Positions 36,705-47,200 of a stretch of DNA of 64,000 nt are shown here, one piece after another. Under the pieces are notes generated by a model, which saw only the letters and a program-made list of their open reading frames with translations, had not been told where the DNA came from and made no database searches. This stretch comes from Sediminibacterium salmoneum NBRC 103935 (GTDB lineage: Bacteria; Bacteroidota; Bacteroidia; Chitinophagales; Chitinophagaceae), in contig NZ_KI866530.1 of the NCBI RefSeq assembly GCF_000511175.1, forward strand, positions 2,500,221 through 2,564,220, written 5' to 3'. The position numbers and the translations under genes are program-made. The stretch's first letter is position 1. Each line of letters opens with the position of its first letter.

Positions 36705-38171
36705 TTATTTTGCAATTAATACAAGCATGTTTTCACTCAATTCTTTAATTGTATATCTTGATCCAAGTGTTTTAGAAATTATTTCAGCAATATTTTCTGA
36801 TGAGCCTTTAAAGTCTATTTTAAACTGACCAATATTATTTGTTAATGATTTATCGGATATTTTCCCTTTTGAATTTAATAAGTCAGTAACAACTTTTAAT
36901 TTACTATAATCAGCATTTTCTATAGTTACTGATGTTAGTATCTTTTGAATATTCTGTGTTTGATTAATTTTAGTAAACACTAAATTTTTTGAGCAAAATT
37001 GGTCAAGTAAATATTCTGCAACAAGCGTACCTGCATTTCTTAATGCTGATTTCGCAGAAACAAATTCAGCATTATCTAAAGCACCAGCTTCTAATCCGTT
37101 TGCAGCAATAATGCTTGCATCATCTGTTCGCACAGCTTTTATTTCAACCCTGGCTCTGCAGGATACTTGATTTCCTTGCATACCAGTTCTTTGGCTAAAT
37201 GCCTCTCCATAAATCACAATATCTGCTCCAAATTCTTTACCAAGTGAAATTGCAGCTTTGGGATTATGTGAAGCATCAATGAATCTTGTACCATTTTTTA
37301 TTGTTGCAAACATAGCAGCGTCTACTACCTTAAATCCTGATTCAATTAATTTTCTATTTATTTCTGTTTCTGCCGCAGGATCTGGTATTCTTTCTGTGAT
37401 ATGAAATTCAGGAAGAATTACCATTACTTTTGGTATATATGAAGATTTTAAAATACTGCAATTTTCAACTGTATATTTTTTTGTTTCAGCTTCCTCCTCA
37501 GGACTAAAATTCATTTTATCTTTTCTACTTGCTATAAATTCAACTGCTTGAATGATTCCTTTTTCACATGCATCAGCCAATGCTTTATTGTTATTTGTAT
37601 TGCCTACCATTTCTAGCCCAAATAGTTTTGCTCCATTAAAACCATTAGCATTCCCTTCAACATTAATTGATTTTGATTCCATCACTTCTCTTGTTTGCGC
37701 ATTTACAAGTTGAATAATGAAACCAATTTTTGCCTTGTTTCCACCTATTTTTAGCCCAAATGCACCCACAGAATTACTTCCCTCACCAAATTCAGTTATT
37801 TTACCAAGGACAACCACTTGAGGCCCTTTCATTTTTCCGGTTTGAGGACCGCTTTTTAATGCCGTGTTACCTGCTTGACTAAATGAAATTTCATCAGAGA
37901 TAGCTTTTGTATCTTTTATACTTAGAAGTACATTAAAGCAATTCACGTTTTGCAGTGCGTTTGTAAGCATTTGTGATAGTTCATCACCAAACTTTCCACT
38001 TGCATTAGGTGTAGCAACGTCAAAATTTGAAACACTTAGCCTTAATCTCTTATTATATGGAATATCACCACATTGTTCTTTAATTTGCTCAATTGTTACT
38101 TTAGGTTTTTTTTGTGCGCTGAGTATTAAAAAAATTGATGTGAAAATCAATAATAAAAATAGTTTCTTCAT
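36705..38171 (-). CDS. Secreted CsgG/FlgT-like protein with two related halves
   Basis: 488 aa with a Sec signal peptide ('LFLLLIFTSIFLILSAQ') and no lipobox. Residues about 40-220 look like a CsgG-type domain: 'RLRLSVSNFDVATPNASGKF', 'GPQVVVLGKITEFGEG' and 'LVNAQTREVMESKSINVEG'. A second segment (about 250-400) repeats the pattern 'KVMVILPEFHI', 'EFGADIVIYGEAFSQRT' and 'AVRTDDASIIAANGLEAG', as in FlgT or TolB-N-like folds. CsgG proper is a lipoprotein export pore, but without a lipid anchor this protein is more likely periplasmic. The last 80 residues are STN-like ('KLKVVTDLLNSKGKI' region). The function is unknown. Confidence 0.7.
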   Translation of the reverse strand: MKKLFLLLIFTSIFLILSAQKKPKVTIEQIKEQCGDIPYNKRLRLSVSNFDVATPNASGKFGDELSQMLTNALQNVNCFNVLLSIKDTKAISDEISFSQAGNTALKSGPQTGKMKGPQVVVLGKITEFGEGSNSVGAFGLKIGGNKAKIGFIIQLVNAQTREVMESKSINVEGNANGFNGAKLFGLEMVGNTNNNKALADACEKGIIQAVEFIASRKDKMNFSPEEEAETKKYTVENCSILKSSYIPKVMVILPEFHITERIPDPAAETEINRKLIESGFKVVDAAMFATIKNGTRFIDASHNPKAAISLGKEFGADIVIYGEAFSQRTGMQGNQVSCRARVEIKAVRTDDASIIAANGLEAGALDNAEFVSAKSALRNAGTLVAEYLLDQFCSKNLVFTKINQTQNIQKILTSVTIENADYSKLKVVTDLLNSKGKISDKSLTNNIGQFKIDFKGSSENIAEIISKTLGSRYTIKELSENMLVLIAK

Positions 38172-38284
38172 AAAATGAGTTTTGATTTTTCAATTGTAAA
38201 CAAACCTAATCGGATTAAATTCCTGAAACAACTACAGTTTATTTTTCGCCAAGGACTATTTATTATTTGCGATTTTTGAGTATT

Positions 38285-38691
38285 CTAAGTATTGGGTTTG
38301 GTTAAAAATTTAAGAAATGCTTCTTTTTTTCTACTGGACACTTCCAGTTTTGTATCATCAATCATAATTGCATAACCTCCTTTCGCTTTTTTGAATTGTT
38401 TTAGCCAAAGCAGATTAATGAGATATGATTGGTGAATTCTAAAAAAACTATACTCTTTTAATTGTTGCTCTATATCCCCGAGGGTTTTTGCAATAACAAT
38501 CTTTTTTTCTCAATTAACCAGATTGTTGTGTAATTAATAGCACTTGAGCAGTAAATAATATCAGCCGTGTTAACCAATATAATTTCTTCAGTTGTTTGAA
38601 GTGTAATTATTTGTTTGGATAATAGCCTACTCAAATGGGCTATAAGTAAATCTTGATATTGGTTAATTAGTAGTTTATTGGTTTCCAGCAT
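38285..38691 (-). pseudogene. Truncated, frameshifted LytTR DNA-binding regulator
   Basis: The frame from 38691 carries the start of a LytTR domain ('LVNTADIIYCSSAINYTTIW') and is lost at seven T on the plus strand (38502-38508). One more base restores 'IVIAKTLGDIEQQLKEY', 'FFRIHQSYLINL' and 'EVSSRKKEAFLKFL' down to a stop at 38285, giving a complete LytTR domain of about 135 aa in all. No receiver domain precedes it. The intact LytTR regulator at 40927-41682 has the same motifs. It could be a small stand-alone regulator with a sequence error, or a decayed copy. Confidence 0.75.
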
Positions 38692-38906
38692 ATGAGGTGA
38701 TCAAATTTTCTCCCTACATAGTAGGGTTTAAATTAATATTTAAGCTAACTTAGAAGAATCCCCCCAACATGTTTAGTGCTGTTTATTATTTGGAATAAAT
38801 GATTTATTATTTGATACTTATTCTACTGAGTGGTTGTGAAGTAAGCAAGCGCTTAATTTCTAATAGTCAGTATTATTTATAGTCATTTTTTTAAACTAAT
38901 TTAACC
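38692..38906. other. AT-rich divergent intergenic region
   Basis: 215 bases between the LytTR remnant and the kinase gene. It is strongly AT-rich with a run of six C (38761-38766). No clear TAnnTTTG element, RNA gene or repeat is visible to me. Confidence 0.4.
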
Positions 38907-40925
38907 ATGATGAAAGCTGCATTGATTCTTGTTTTACTCTTTTCAAATTTTTTACTTGTTGCACAAAATTTTGATTATAAAAATCATCCGTTTTATAAAG
39001 TTTACGAAAACAAGTCATTACCGGATTCTGAAAGAATTATCGGAATTATAAATTTAGCTGGTCAGCATAGAATGTTTTCAATTATTGACACACCCATCAA
39101 ACTCACTTATATAGGATTGGAAATGTCTGAAAAGATAGGCTATTTAAGAGGTGTAGCTTCAGCATACCGACAGTTAGGTACAATGTATACAATCAAAGGG
39201 GAAATGGTGAAGGCACTTGAGGCAACTCTTAAAGCTCTTAGCTATATTGATGTCTTAAAAAAGAAATATGCAGCAAATAGAATTCACGTATTTTATGTTA
39301 GTTTACTCGGCCAGCTTACTGGAGTTTATAATCGACTCAATATACAGCAAAAAGCTGATTCAGTTGGCAAGCTTAGTATTAAGCTAGCAGATGAGTTAGG
39401 TGATAAAGAAGTTAGGGCTGTATGTCATGGTAACTATGGCTCGTTTCTCATGGATCATGCTATTGATTATCAGCGTGCTTTAGATGAGTTTAAAGTAGTG
39501 GCATCGATTCAATTGAATTTGGGATATACATCGTTGGCTGATATTTCACTTTATAACCAATCGGTATTGTATAATCGATTAAATAAGTTTGACTCGGCTC
39601 TTCAAATATTAAAGAGACTAGAAAAAAGTTCTTCTTATAAAACTGATCAAACACAGCGTTTGGAGGTGAACTCCAGTTTAGCGGATGTTTATTTTCATAT
39701 GGATGATTTTGATTCCGCTGAAAAAAAATACTTGGAATTAGCTGATGATGCAAATAAAGGTGGAATTCTTCTGCGCCAGAAAGAGGCTTTTGAAAAATTA
39801 TATAAGATATATGAGAAGAAAAATAATTTTCCGATGGCATATGATTATTATAAGCGATTCATAGGGGCTCGTGACAGTATTGACAATCTCGATAAGCGAG
39901 TAGAGGTTACAAAGGCTGAACTCAAGTTCGAATCTGAAAAAAAAGCTGCTGTGGATAAGGAAATTATTAATAGGCTTAAACTTGCTGCATTACTTAAAGA
40001 GCAAAAAACGAAAATAGCTTTAAATAAAGAAAAGATTAGATACATTTCGCTTGAATTATCTAGTGCAAAAAAAAGTTTTGAGAGTCAAAAATTAGTTTTA
40101 GCGGAAAGGCAAAAAAAAGATCAAGTTATTCAAGCATCAGAAAAAAACAAAATGTTGCTAAGGCAAGAAATTTCAAATACTGAGATTAAAAGAAAGTATA
40201 CACTTATATTTTCGGCAATACTTTTATTATTGTTGCTAATAATATTTTATTTTCTAAGAAAGAAACAGTCATTAGAGAGTACAACCAAAGAGCAGATTTT
40301 GAAATCGACAGTGATTGAGAATCAGATGAAAATACTGAAGTTGCAGCTTAATCCGCACTTCTTGTTTAATTCACTTAATTCTATTTCAGATTATATTCAA
40401 AAGAATAACATTCAAGATGCAGACGAGTACCTTACAAAGTTCGCTAAATTAATGAGATATACTCTCGAGAACTCTGAAGAAAAAGAAATCCTATTGAGTG
40501 AAGAATTATCAATGATTGAACTATATGTTCAGCTAGAAGCAAAGCGATTAGGTAATAAAGTAAATTACAGTTTGCATGTTCAAGACGGTGTTGATGTATC
40601 AACACTGTTAGTTCCTCCTTCGATATTGCAACCATTGGTGGAAAATAGTATTTGGCATGGATTATCAAGTAAGGAACAAGGTGGTATTGTTTCTATTGAC
40701 ATTCGACTGGAAAATGGGATGCTACTGATACATGTTGACGATAATGGAGTTGGACGAAATAATGTTCAAGTTTTAAGTAAGAATAAGAAATCTTTTGGAT
40801 TTAGTTTAACGAAGGAAAGAATAGCCATTTTAAATAATTTGAAAAAGTCAAATGCAACTATAGACATCCATGACTTACCTGTTGGTACCAGAGTTGTTTT
40901 GCAATTACCCTTAATGAAGGCTTGA
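38907..40925 (+). CDS. LytS/YehU-type sensor histidine kinase with TPR-like sensor
   Basis: 672 aa. A signal peptide ('LILVLLFSNFLLVAQ') is followed by a helical TPR-like sensor (about 45-330, with repeats such as 'ADVYFHMDDFDSAEKKYLEL'). A coiled coil and one membrane helix ('YTLIFSAILLLLLLIIFYFL', about 430-450) follow. The kinase core is the HisKA_7/His_kinase type with His484 in 'QLNPHFLFNSLNSI', the N box 'LQPLVENSIWHGL' and 'VDDNGVGRNN'. It is one base from a LytTR regulator gene, its obvious partner. Codon use is AT-rich compared with flanking genes. Confidence 0.92.
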   Translation: MMKAALILVLLFSNFLLVAQNFDYKNHPFYKVYENKSLPDSERIIGIINLAGQHRMFSIIDTPIKLTYIGLEMSEKIGYLRGVASAYRQLGTMYTIKGEMVKALEATLKALSYIDVLKKKYAANRIHVFYVSLLGQLTGVYNRLNIQQKADSVGKLSIKLADELGDKEVRAVCHGNYGSFLMDHAIDYQRALDEFKVVASIQLNLGYTSLADISLYNQSVLYNRLNKFDSALQILKRLEKSSSYKTDQTQRLEVNSSLADVYFHMDDFDSAEKKYLELADDANKGGILLRQKEAFEKLYKIYEKKNNFPMAYDYYKRFIGARDSIDNLDKRVEVTKAELKFESEKKAAVDKEIINRLKLAALLKEQKTKIALNKEKIRYISLELSSAKKSFESQKLVLAERQKKDQVIQASEKNKMLLRQEISNTEIKRKYTLIFSAILLLLLLIIFYFLRKKQSLESTTKEQILKSTVIENQMKILKLQLNPHFLFNSLNSISDYIQKNNIQDADEYLTKFAKLMRYTLENSEEKEILLSEELSMIELYVQLEAKRLGNKVNYSLHVQDGVDVSTLLVPPSILQPLVENSIWHGLSSKEQGGIVSIDIRLENGMLLIHVDDNGVGRNNVQVLSKNKKSFGFSLTKERIAILNNLKKSNATIDIHDLPVGTRVVLQLPLMKA

Positions 40926-40926
40926 T

Positions 40927-41682
40927 ATGATTAAAGTAATTATTGTAGATGATGAGCAGCATTGTATTGATAGACTAAAGTCTTTGTTTTTGACAAAGTT
41001 TGCATATAAATTAAAATTAGTTGGGACAGCTAGTTCTGTGCTATCGGCTTATGATTTAATAGTCCAAGAAAAGCCTGATCTCATTTTTTTGGATGTCCAA
41101 TTAAATGAGTTAACTGGCTTCGATTTGTTGAGTAAGTTTGATAAACTTTCTTTTGATGTTATTTTTACAACTGCTTATGAAAAGTATGCAGTAAAAGCCT
41201 TCAAATTTAGTGCTATTGGTTATTTACTGAAACCAGTTGATATTGACGATTTGAAACTTGCTATCGATAAATTTAGTGATACTATTGAACAAAAAGATTA
41301 CAAACAGAAATTTGATTTGTTGTATGCAAATTTTAAACAATTAAGCTTACACGATAAAAAGATAGCAGTCCCTACTTTGTCTGGTATAGAATTTATTCCT
41401 GTTTCTTCTATTATTAGATGTGAAAGTGATATCAACTATACTACCTTATATTTAACAGAAAAGACTAAATTAGTTGTTGCTAAAACTTTAAAAGAGTTTG
41501 AAGAATTGCTAACTGAGTATAATTTTTTCAGAGTACATAATTCTCATCTGATTAATCTTTCGTTTATTAAGTTTTATAATAAAGGCAAAGGTGGTACAGT
41601 TCAATTGACAGATGGATCAGAAGTTGAAGTATCAACTAGGCGAAAAGAAGCATTTATTTCAAAAGTGATGAAATCTGATTAA
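40927..41682 (+). CDS. LytTR-family response regulator
   Basis: 251 aa. The receiver domain has Asp56 in 'LIFLDVQLNELTG', 'TTAYEKYAVKAF' and 'YLLKPVDIDDL'. The LytTR DNA-binding domain (about 150-250) carries 'IIRCESDINYTTLYL', 'FFRVHNSHLINLSFIKFY' and 'EVSTRRKEAF'. It forms a two-gene operon with the kinase. A second, broken LytTR domain gene lies 2.2 kb upstream on the other strand, a possible target or relic. Confidence 0.94.
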   Translation: MIKVIIVDDEQHCIDRLKSLFLTKFAYKLKLVGTASSVLSAYDLIVQEKPDLIFLDVQLNELTGFDLLSKFDKLSFDVIFTTAYEKYAVKAFKFSAIGYLLKPVDIDDLKLAIDKFSDTIEQKDYKQKFDLLYANFKQLSLHDKKIAVPTLSGIEFIPVSSIIRCESDINYTTLYLTEKTKLVVAKTLKEFEELLTEYNFFRVHNSHLINLSFIKFYNKGKGGTVQLTDGSEVEVSTRRKEAFISKVMKSD

Positions 41683-41686
41683 TTTT

Positions 41687-42799
41687 TCACCTCAACCACT
41701 CCATATAATTTTCTGAATGAATAAGTTTTGTTTCTACCGGTTTGTACTGTTCAACAAATGATTTAGAAAACTTTGCTTTTGTTGCTGAACTCCATTTAAA
41801 TTCATACGCACAAATTTCGCCGTTATACTCTTCAACATAGTCTATTTCAGCGCCATCTTTTGTTCGCCAGAAATAGCGATTACAATATATTTTTTTTGCT
41901 GATAAATATTTGGTTCTTTCTGCTAGTAAATAATTTTCCCATAAGGCACCAATATCATTTCTTAGTTCAATTGGCTGAAACTGATTAATGACTGCATTTC
42001 TTAAACCATTATCATAAAAATATATTTTCCGACTTTTGTTTAACTCGTTTCTCAAATTTCTATTAAAGCTCCCTAGCCTGTATATTACAAATGCTTTTTC
42101 TAATAAGTTAATATAGCGTTCAACGGTTGCTGAATTTAATCCTGCTATTTGTCCTAATTCATGATAGGATACCAATTTGCCTACTTGAAGTGCAATGGCT
42201 TGTATGAGTCGTTCTAATTTATCAGGTTTATGAATATTTTCCCAGGTCAGAATATCTTTATATAGGTATGCACTTGAAATTTCTTTTAGGATAGTTTGTT
42301 GATTGCCTTCACCCAATACTACTTCTGGATAATAACCGTATAATAACCTTTGCTTTAACAATCTGTTTTCCGTAAAAGCTGTATGATAATTACACATTTC
42401 ATCATAGCTCAATTGAAACATTTGCAGCTCCCATTTTCTACCGGTTAATGGCTCATTTAATTTATTCGCTAATTCAAAAGCAGATGAACCAGATAGTATT
42501 AATGTTATATTGGGTAATCTGTCTGTGATGATTTTTGCCGTTAAACCAATGTTTTCAATTCTTTGTGCTTCATCTATTACTAAGGTTTTATTAGTACCTA
42601 ATTGATTTTTTAAAACTGTCTCATTTGGATTACTCAGTTGTTGACGTGTATCCGCATCATCTCCATACAACCACAAAGCATCTGAAAACAGTTGTTTAAG
42701 TAAAGTTGTTTTGCCAACTTGCCTTGCCCCAATTAATAGAATCGCTTTTTTGGTGGGTTGTATATGGGTTATTTGGTCACCTAAATAACGGGAAATCAT
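41687..42799 (-). CDS. AAA ATPase with DUF4143 domain
   Basis: 370 aa from ATG 42799. Walker A 'GARQVGKTT' (24-32) and Walker B 'TLVIDEAQ', with the sensor 'LILSGSSAF', form an AAA_14 ATPase. The C-terminal DUF4143 ('ALWENYLLAERTKYL', 'YFWRTKDGAEIDYVEE', 'AYEFKWS') resembles a PD-(D/E)XK nuclease-like fold. Such proteins are widespread and often mobile; their function is uncertain. It is monocistronic and directly follows a TATATTTG element. Confidence 0.9.
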   Translation of the reverse strand: MISRYLGDQITHIQPTKKAILLIGARQVGKTTLLKQLFSDALWLYGDDADTRQQLSNPNETVLKNQLGTNKTLVIDEAQRIENIGLTAKIITDRLPNITLILSGSSAFELANKLNEPLTGRKWELQMFQLSYDEMCNYHTAFTENRLLKQRLLYGYYPEVVLGEGNQQTILKEISSAYLYKDILTWENIHKPDKLERLIQAIALQVGKLVSYHELGQIAGLNSATVERYINLLEKAFVIYRLGSFNRNLRNELNKSRKIYFYDNGLRNAVINQFQPIELRNDIGALWENYLLAERTKYLSAKKIYCNRYFWRTKDGAEIDYVEEYNGEICAYEFKWSSATKAKFSKSFVEQYKPVETKLIHSENYMEWLR

Positions 42800-42802
42800 A
42801 CT

Positions 42803-42810
42803 CAAATATA
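42803..42810 (-). promoter_or_regulatory. -7 element TATATTTG touching the DUF4143 gene start
   Basis: The minus strand reads TATATTTG, an exact TAnnTTTG, three bases before the ATG. A transcript from it would begin at or inside the start codon, so a leaderless start is likely if the element is used. Confidence 0.5.
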
Positions 42811-42861
42811 GCGAGTTATTTATATCAAAACACTAAAAATAAGCGATATCTTTATAATCAA

Positions 42862-44172
42862 TTATAAAAAAGAGGCATTTTTATCGTGTTTTAATTTGAA
42901 ATACCTAGCAGAATAAAGCGTAATCAATACCCCCGCCACAGACAAGCCCATTACACTATTCGAAAAGAAATGCACCCAATTCAATTGAACTTTAAAAATT
43001 TCTTTGCTCAATAAGACACTCACACTTCCCAAGTAACCAAAAGAGTCGGCTACATAAATTAAGAAACCCGCATTGCCGGTAAATTGAAATGCAGCAATCA
43101 TGCGCTCAAAATACACTGCATTGAAGGGGATATAAACCATGTATAAACCCAAGCCTACCAGGGTCATCCACCAGATGGGGGCAAGCCCTCCACTGCTGAA
43201 CAACCAGGTACTCAATCCCGCAACAATAAAGCCCAGCATGATAAAAACATGAGAAAGCATAAATGCCTTAAAACTGTTTTTGATCAGCACCATGCTGCCT
43301 ATCAAAACCAGAATAACCAGTGTAATGGGGGTTTCTGTTTTAGAAAATATGGCAGGTTGATTTAAATAGCCCATTTCCTTCCACATGTCTGCACTAAAAT
43401 TGTCTCTAATGTCTCTGAAAATAGTGGCAAAAGCATAGATGATAACGGCCGCAACAATACCTGGAAAAAAATGCCGAATAAATTTTTTTCTGTCTGCTGC
43501 AGTCATGGGTGTTCGGTTCATGCGTAAGGCAATATCTTCTTCAGTTGGCGGAGGAATTTGTTCCATGAGGTAAATAAACAACAGTAGAGGAAGTGCAAAA
43601 ACCAGCCCAGTAACAAAGGGAACCCAGAACTCAGATATATTCCATTCCACCATCAGCCAGCCCCCAACCGACTTTACAAAACCCGATGAAAAAATAAAGC
43701 TAACTGCTAGTGCTGCGCCAATAAAATCGGTGGTTTTTCTCCCCTCGATATAAGAAAAAATAACGCCCCACAACATACCCAGTGGAAACCCGTTCATGAA
43801 AAGAAAAACAATATTGAATGGCGCAGGAGTTAACGCAAATAACAACCAGGCCAACCAGGAAATTCCTACCAAGGTCAACACATTTTTATTGCGACCCATA
43901 CGTTTGAGTTCTGCAATGAATTTAATTCCATAAAACTTGGCCATCAAGTACCCAAGCATCTGGCTTAGTACCAACAATGTTTTATAACCCAGGCCCCAGT
44001 ATGCCATGCCATCAAACGTGCAAACCGTAAAGGATTTGCGAAAACCAAAAATCATGGTATAACTTAAAAAAGCAACGACGGCTGCGTAGATACCTGTTTT
44101 TAAGCTGCTGTTGGTAAGGATGGAATTATTTTTCAAGGGCATTCTTTCTACCGATAAATATAAGCCACTCAT
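42862..44172 (-). CDS. DUF5690 family multi-pass membrane protein
   Basis: 436 aa with about 12 hydrophobic segments, MFS-like in layout. Marks of the DUF5690 family are visible: 'FGFRKSFTVCTF', 'GFPLGMLWGVIFSYIEGR', 'RHFFPGIVAAVIIYAFATI' and 'IPFNAVYFERMIAAFQFTGN'. The start at 44172 could be at 44142 instead ('MPLKNNS'). Family members are confined mainly to Bacteroidota and their substrate is unknown. It is divergent from the BNR protein gene with a 64-base gap. Confidence 0.88.
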   Translation of the reverse strand: MSGLYLSVERMPLKNNSILTNSSLKTGIYAAVVAFLSYTMIFGFRKSFTVCTFDGMAYWGLGYKTLLVLSQMLGYLMAKFYGIKFIAELKRMGRNKNVLTLVGISWLAWLLFALTPAPFNIVFLFMNGFPLGMLWGVIFSYIEGRKTTDFIGAALAVSFIFSSGFVKSVGGWLMVEWNISEFWVPFVTGLVFALPLLLFIYLMEQIPPPTEEDIALRMNRTPMTAADRKKFIRHFFPGIVAAVIIYAFATIFRDIRDNFSADMWKEMGYLNQPAIFSKTETPITLVILVLIGSMVLIKNSFKAFMLSHVFIMLGFIVAGLSTWLFSSGGLAPIWWMTLVGLGLYMVYIPFNAVYFERMIAAFQFTGNAGFLIYVADSFGYLGSVSVLLSKEIFKVQLNWVHFFSNSVMGLSVAGVLITLYSARYFKLKHDKNASFL

Positions 44173-44236
44173 CCTTAGTTTTTGGCAATTGCACCTTTAT
44201 TTAGGAAATTACCGCTTCCTAAAACTAAATTCCTTT

Positions 44237-47200
44237 ATGAGAAAATTACTCTTAGCCTTTGTGGGTATTGCAGCCAGTTTTGCTGTGTATGCCCAGCAGG
44301 TAGATTTATCCAAACACTTTAAAAACATGAAGCCCCGTAATATTGGGCCGGCAGGCATGAGTGGTCGTGTAACTGCCATTGATGCGGTGTGGACCAATCC
44401 CAATATTATCTTTTTGGGCACAGCCAGTGGTGGCGTATGGAAAACTGAAAATGGAGGTGCTTCGTGGACGCCCATTTTTGACGACCAACCCATACAGAAT
44501 ATAGGTGCAATAGCGTTGGTACAATCCAATCCCAGCGTGGTTTGGGCAGGAACTGGAGAAGGTAATCCTCGTAATTCAATCAGCTTAGGAGAAGGAATTT
44601 ACAAAAGTTTAGACGGTGGAAAAACCTGGAAGCGCATGGGTTTAGAAAAGACCCGCAATATTCATCGCATCATCATTGACCCAACCAATCCGGATGTGGT
44701 ATATGTAGGTGCAATGGGTAATCCATTTGCAGATCATCCCGAAAGAGGCGTTTATAAAACAACCGATGGAGGAGAAACTTGGAAGCAAATTTTATACACC
44801 AATCAAAACAGTGGTGTAGGTGATATGGTAATGGACCCTGCGAATCCCAATAAGTTGTTTGTGAATATGTACGAGCACAAGCGCACACCCTGGAGCTTAA
44901 AAGGTGGTGGAAGCGGAAGTGGTTTTTATGTAACCATGGATGGCGGTAAAACTTTTACCAAATTAGGTAAGGAGCATGGTTTGCCCGAGGGCGATTATGG
45001 CCGTATCGGAATCAGCATTGCTCGTACCGATCCGAACCGCGTATATGCATTGGTGGAAGCCACCAAGAATGGCTTGTATAAATCCGATGATGGTGGATTT
45101 AAATGGGAGTTGGTAAACAGCGATCCAGCTGTGGTAACCAATCGTGCTTTTTATTTTCAGGACATTGCGGTAGATACCAAAAATGAAAACAGAATTTACA
45201 ATATCAATCAGGTAATCAATGTAAGTGATGATGCAGGTAAAACCTGGAAGCCAGTTATTCCTTACAGTGGTATCCATCCCGATCACCATGCATGGTGGAT
45301 TCATCCAAACGATGCCAATTTTATTATTGATGGTAATGATGGGGGTATCGGTATTTCAAGAGACAGAGGTAAGACTTGGCAGTTTGATGAAAAACTACCA
45401 TTGGGTCAATACTATCATGTGAATGTAGACAATCAAATCCCTTACAATGTTATGGGAGGTTTACAAGATAACGGTAGCTGGCATGGACCTGCCTATGTTT
45501 GGAGAAGAAGTGGAATCAGAAACGCTTTCTGGCAAGGCGTTAGCGGTGGAGACGGGTTTGATGTGATGCCTGATGCAGAAGACCCTAACTGGGTGTATAC
45601 GATGAGTCAGGGAGGAAATGTTTCCCGTTATAATATTGCAACCGGAGAACAGTGGAGTATCAGACCACCCAGACCCAGTAAAAATGTAAGACAGCGCTTC
45701 AACTGGAATGCTGCTATTGCACAAGATCCTTTTGACAAAGCCACTATATATTACGGAAGTCAGTTTGTAAATAAGAGTACGAATAAAGGCGCTTCTTGGG
45801 AATTAATTTCTCCTGATTTAACTACCAACGATTCTGCCAAAATTGATCAGAGCAACAATGGTGGTATTTCCGTAGATATTACCGGTGCAGAAAACCATTG
45901 TACCATTTTAACCATTGAGCCATCTCCAAAAGAGCAAGGGGTTATTTGGGTAGGAACCGATGATGGTAATATTCAATTGACCAGAGATGGTGGAAAAACA
46001 TGGACCAATTTCAGAGGCAAATTACCTGGAATGCCTTTGGGAGCATGGGTTCCACAAATCAAAGCGTCTAAACACAATGGTGGCGAAGCTTTTGTAGTAG
46101 TGAACGATTACAGAAGAGGTGAAATGCGTCCATTTGTTTACAGAACTACAGACTATGGCAAAACCTGGACAAGAATGGTGGATGAGAAAAAAGTGATTGG
46201 CTATGCACTGTGTGTGATTCAAGATCCAGTAGAACCTAATTTAATATTTGTAGGAACAGAACAAGGGCTATGGGTAAGCTTAGACAACGGAACCAATTTC
46301 CAGCAGTTCAAAAATGGCTATCCTTCTGTATCTACTTATGATATGGCCATTCAGGAAAGAGAGGCCGATTTGGTAATCGCTACATTTGGCAGAGCATTGT
46401 GGATTCTAGATGATATTCGTCCATTGCGAAAAGTGGCGGCAAATAAAGGTCAAGTGTTTGCTAAAAAGCTAGTCGCTTTTGAAGCACCACAAGCATACCA
46501 GGCTAAAATGAAAAATGCTTCTGGTATTGAGTACAGTACTTATGGCACTTACGAAGGAGAGAACAAAAGAACAGGAGCTCCTATTACTTTCTTCGTAAAT
46601 AAAACGGCTGCTGATACAGGTAAAAATAGAATTTCCGATACGTTGCAGATGGCTATTTATGATGAGTATGGGGTAAATGTAAGAAACCTCAGAACCCGCG
46701 TAGATTCCGGCTTCAATAAATATTACTGGGGTATGGAAGGTAAGGGTATTCGCCAGGCAGGCGGCGGCGGAAGAGGCGGCGGCGGTGGCCGTTTTGGAGG
46801 TGCAGGTGGCGGTGGTGCTGAACCTGGAGGATTGCCTGTTAATCCTGGCAAATACAAAGTGGTATTAACCCTTGGCAGAGATTTAAAAGACAGCACATTT
46901 GTTGTAGTGAACGATGATCCGAATGCACCAACACCATTGACAGTAAGAAATGCTATCCGGGTTGCGAATGCAAGAATGGAAAAATCAATCATAAAGCTGA
47001 CTGCTTTGAATGATCGTTTGACAGAAGTGGATGAGATTATGAAGAAAGTAGAAGCTGGTTATGCAAGCATGGATCGCAAAGCAGCTGATACTATCCGCAA
47101 AGCTGCTAAGCCAGTTACAGATGCATTAAAAGAAATCCGCGAAATGCTGAATGGTAAGCCTCAGTTGAAACAAGGCTATGGAAATATTCCGCAGGAAACA

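Noticed and set aside
38907..40925. Suspected frameshifts at the A8 runs in the LytS-type kinase
   Set aside because: The frame stays open through all of them and the domain order is complete, so these runs are intact.
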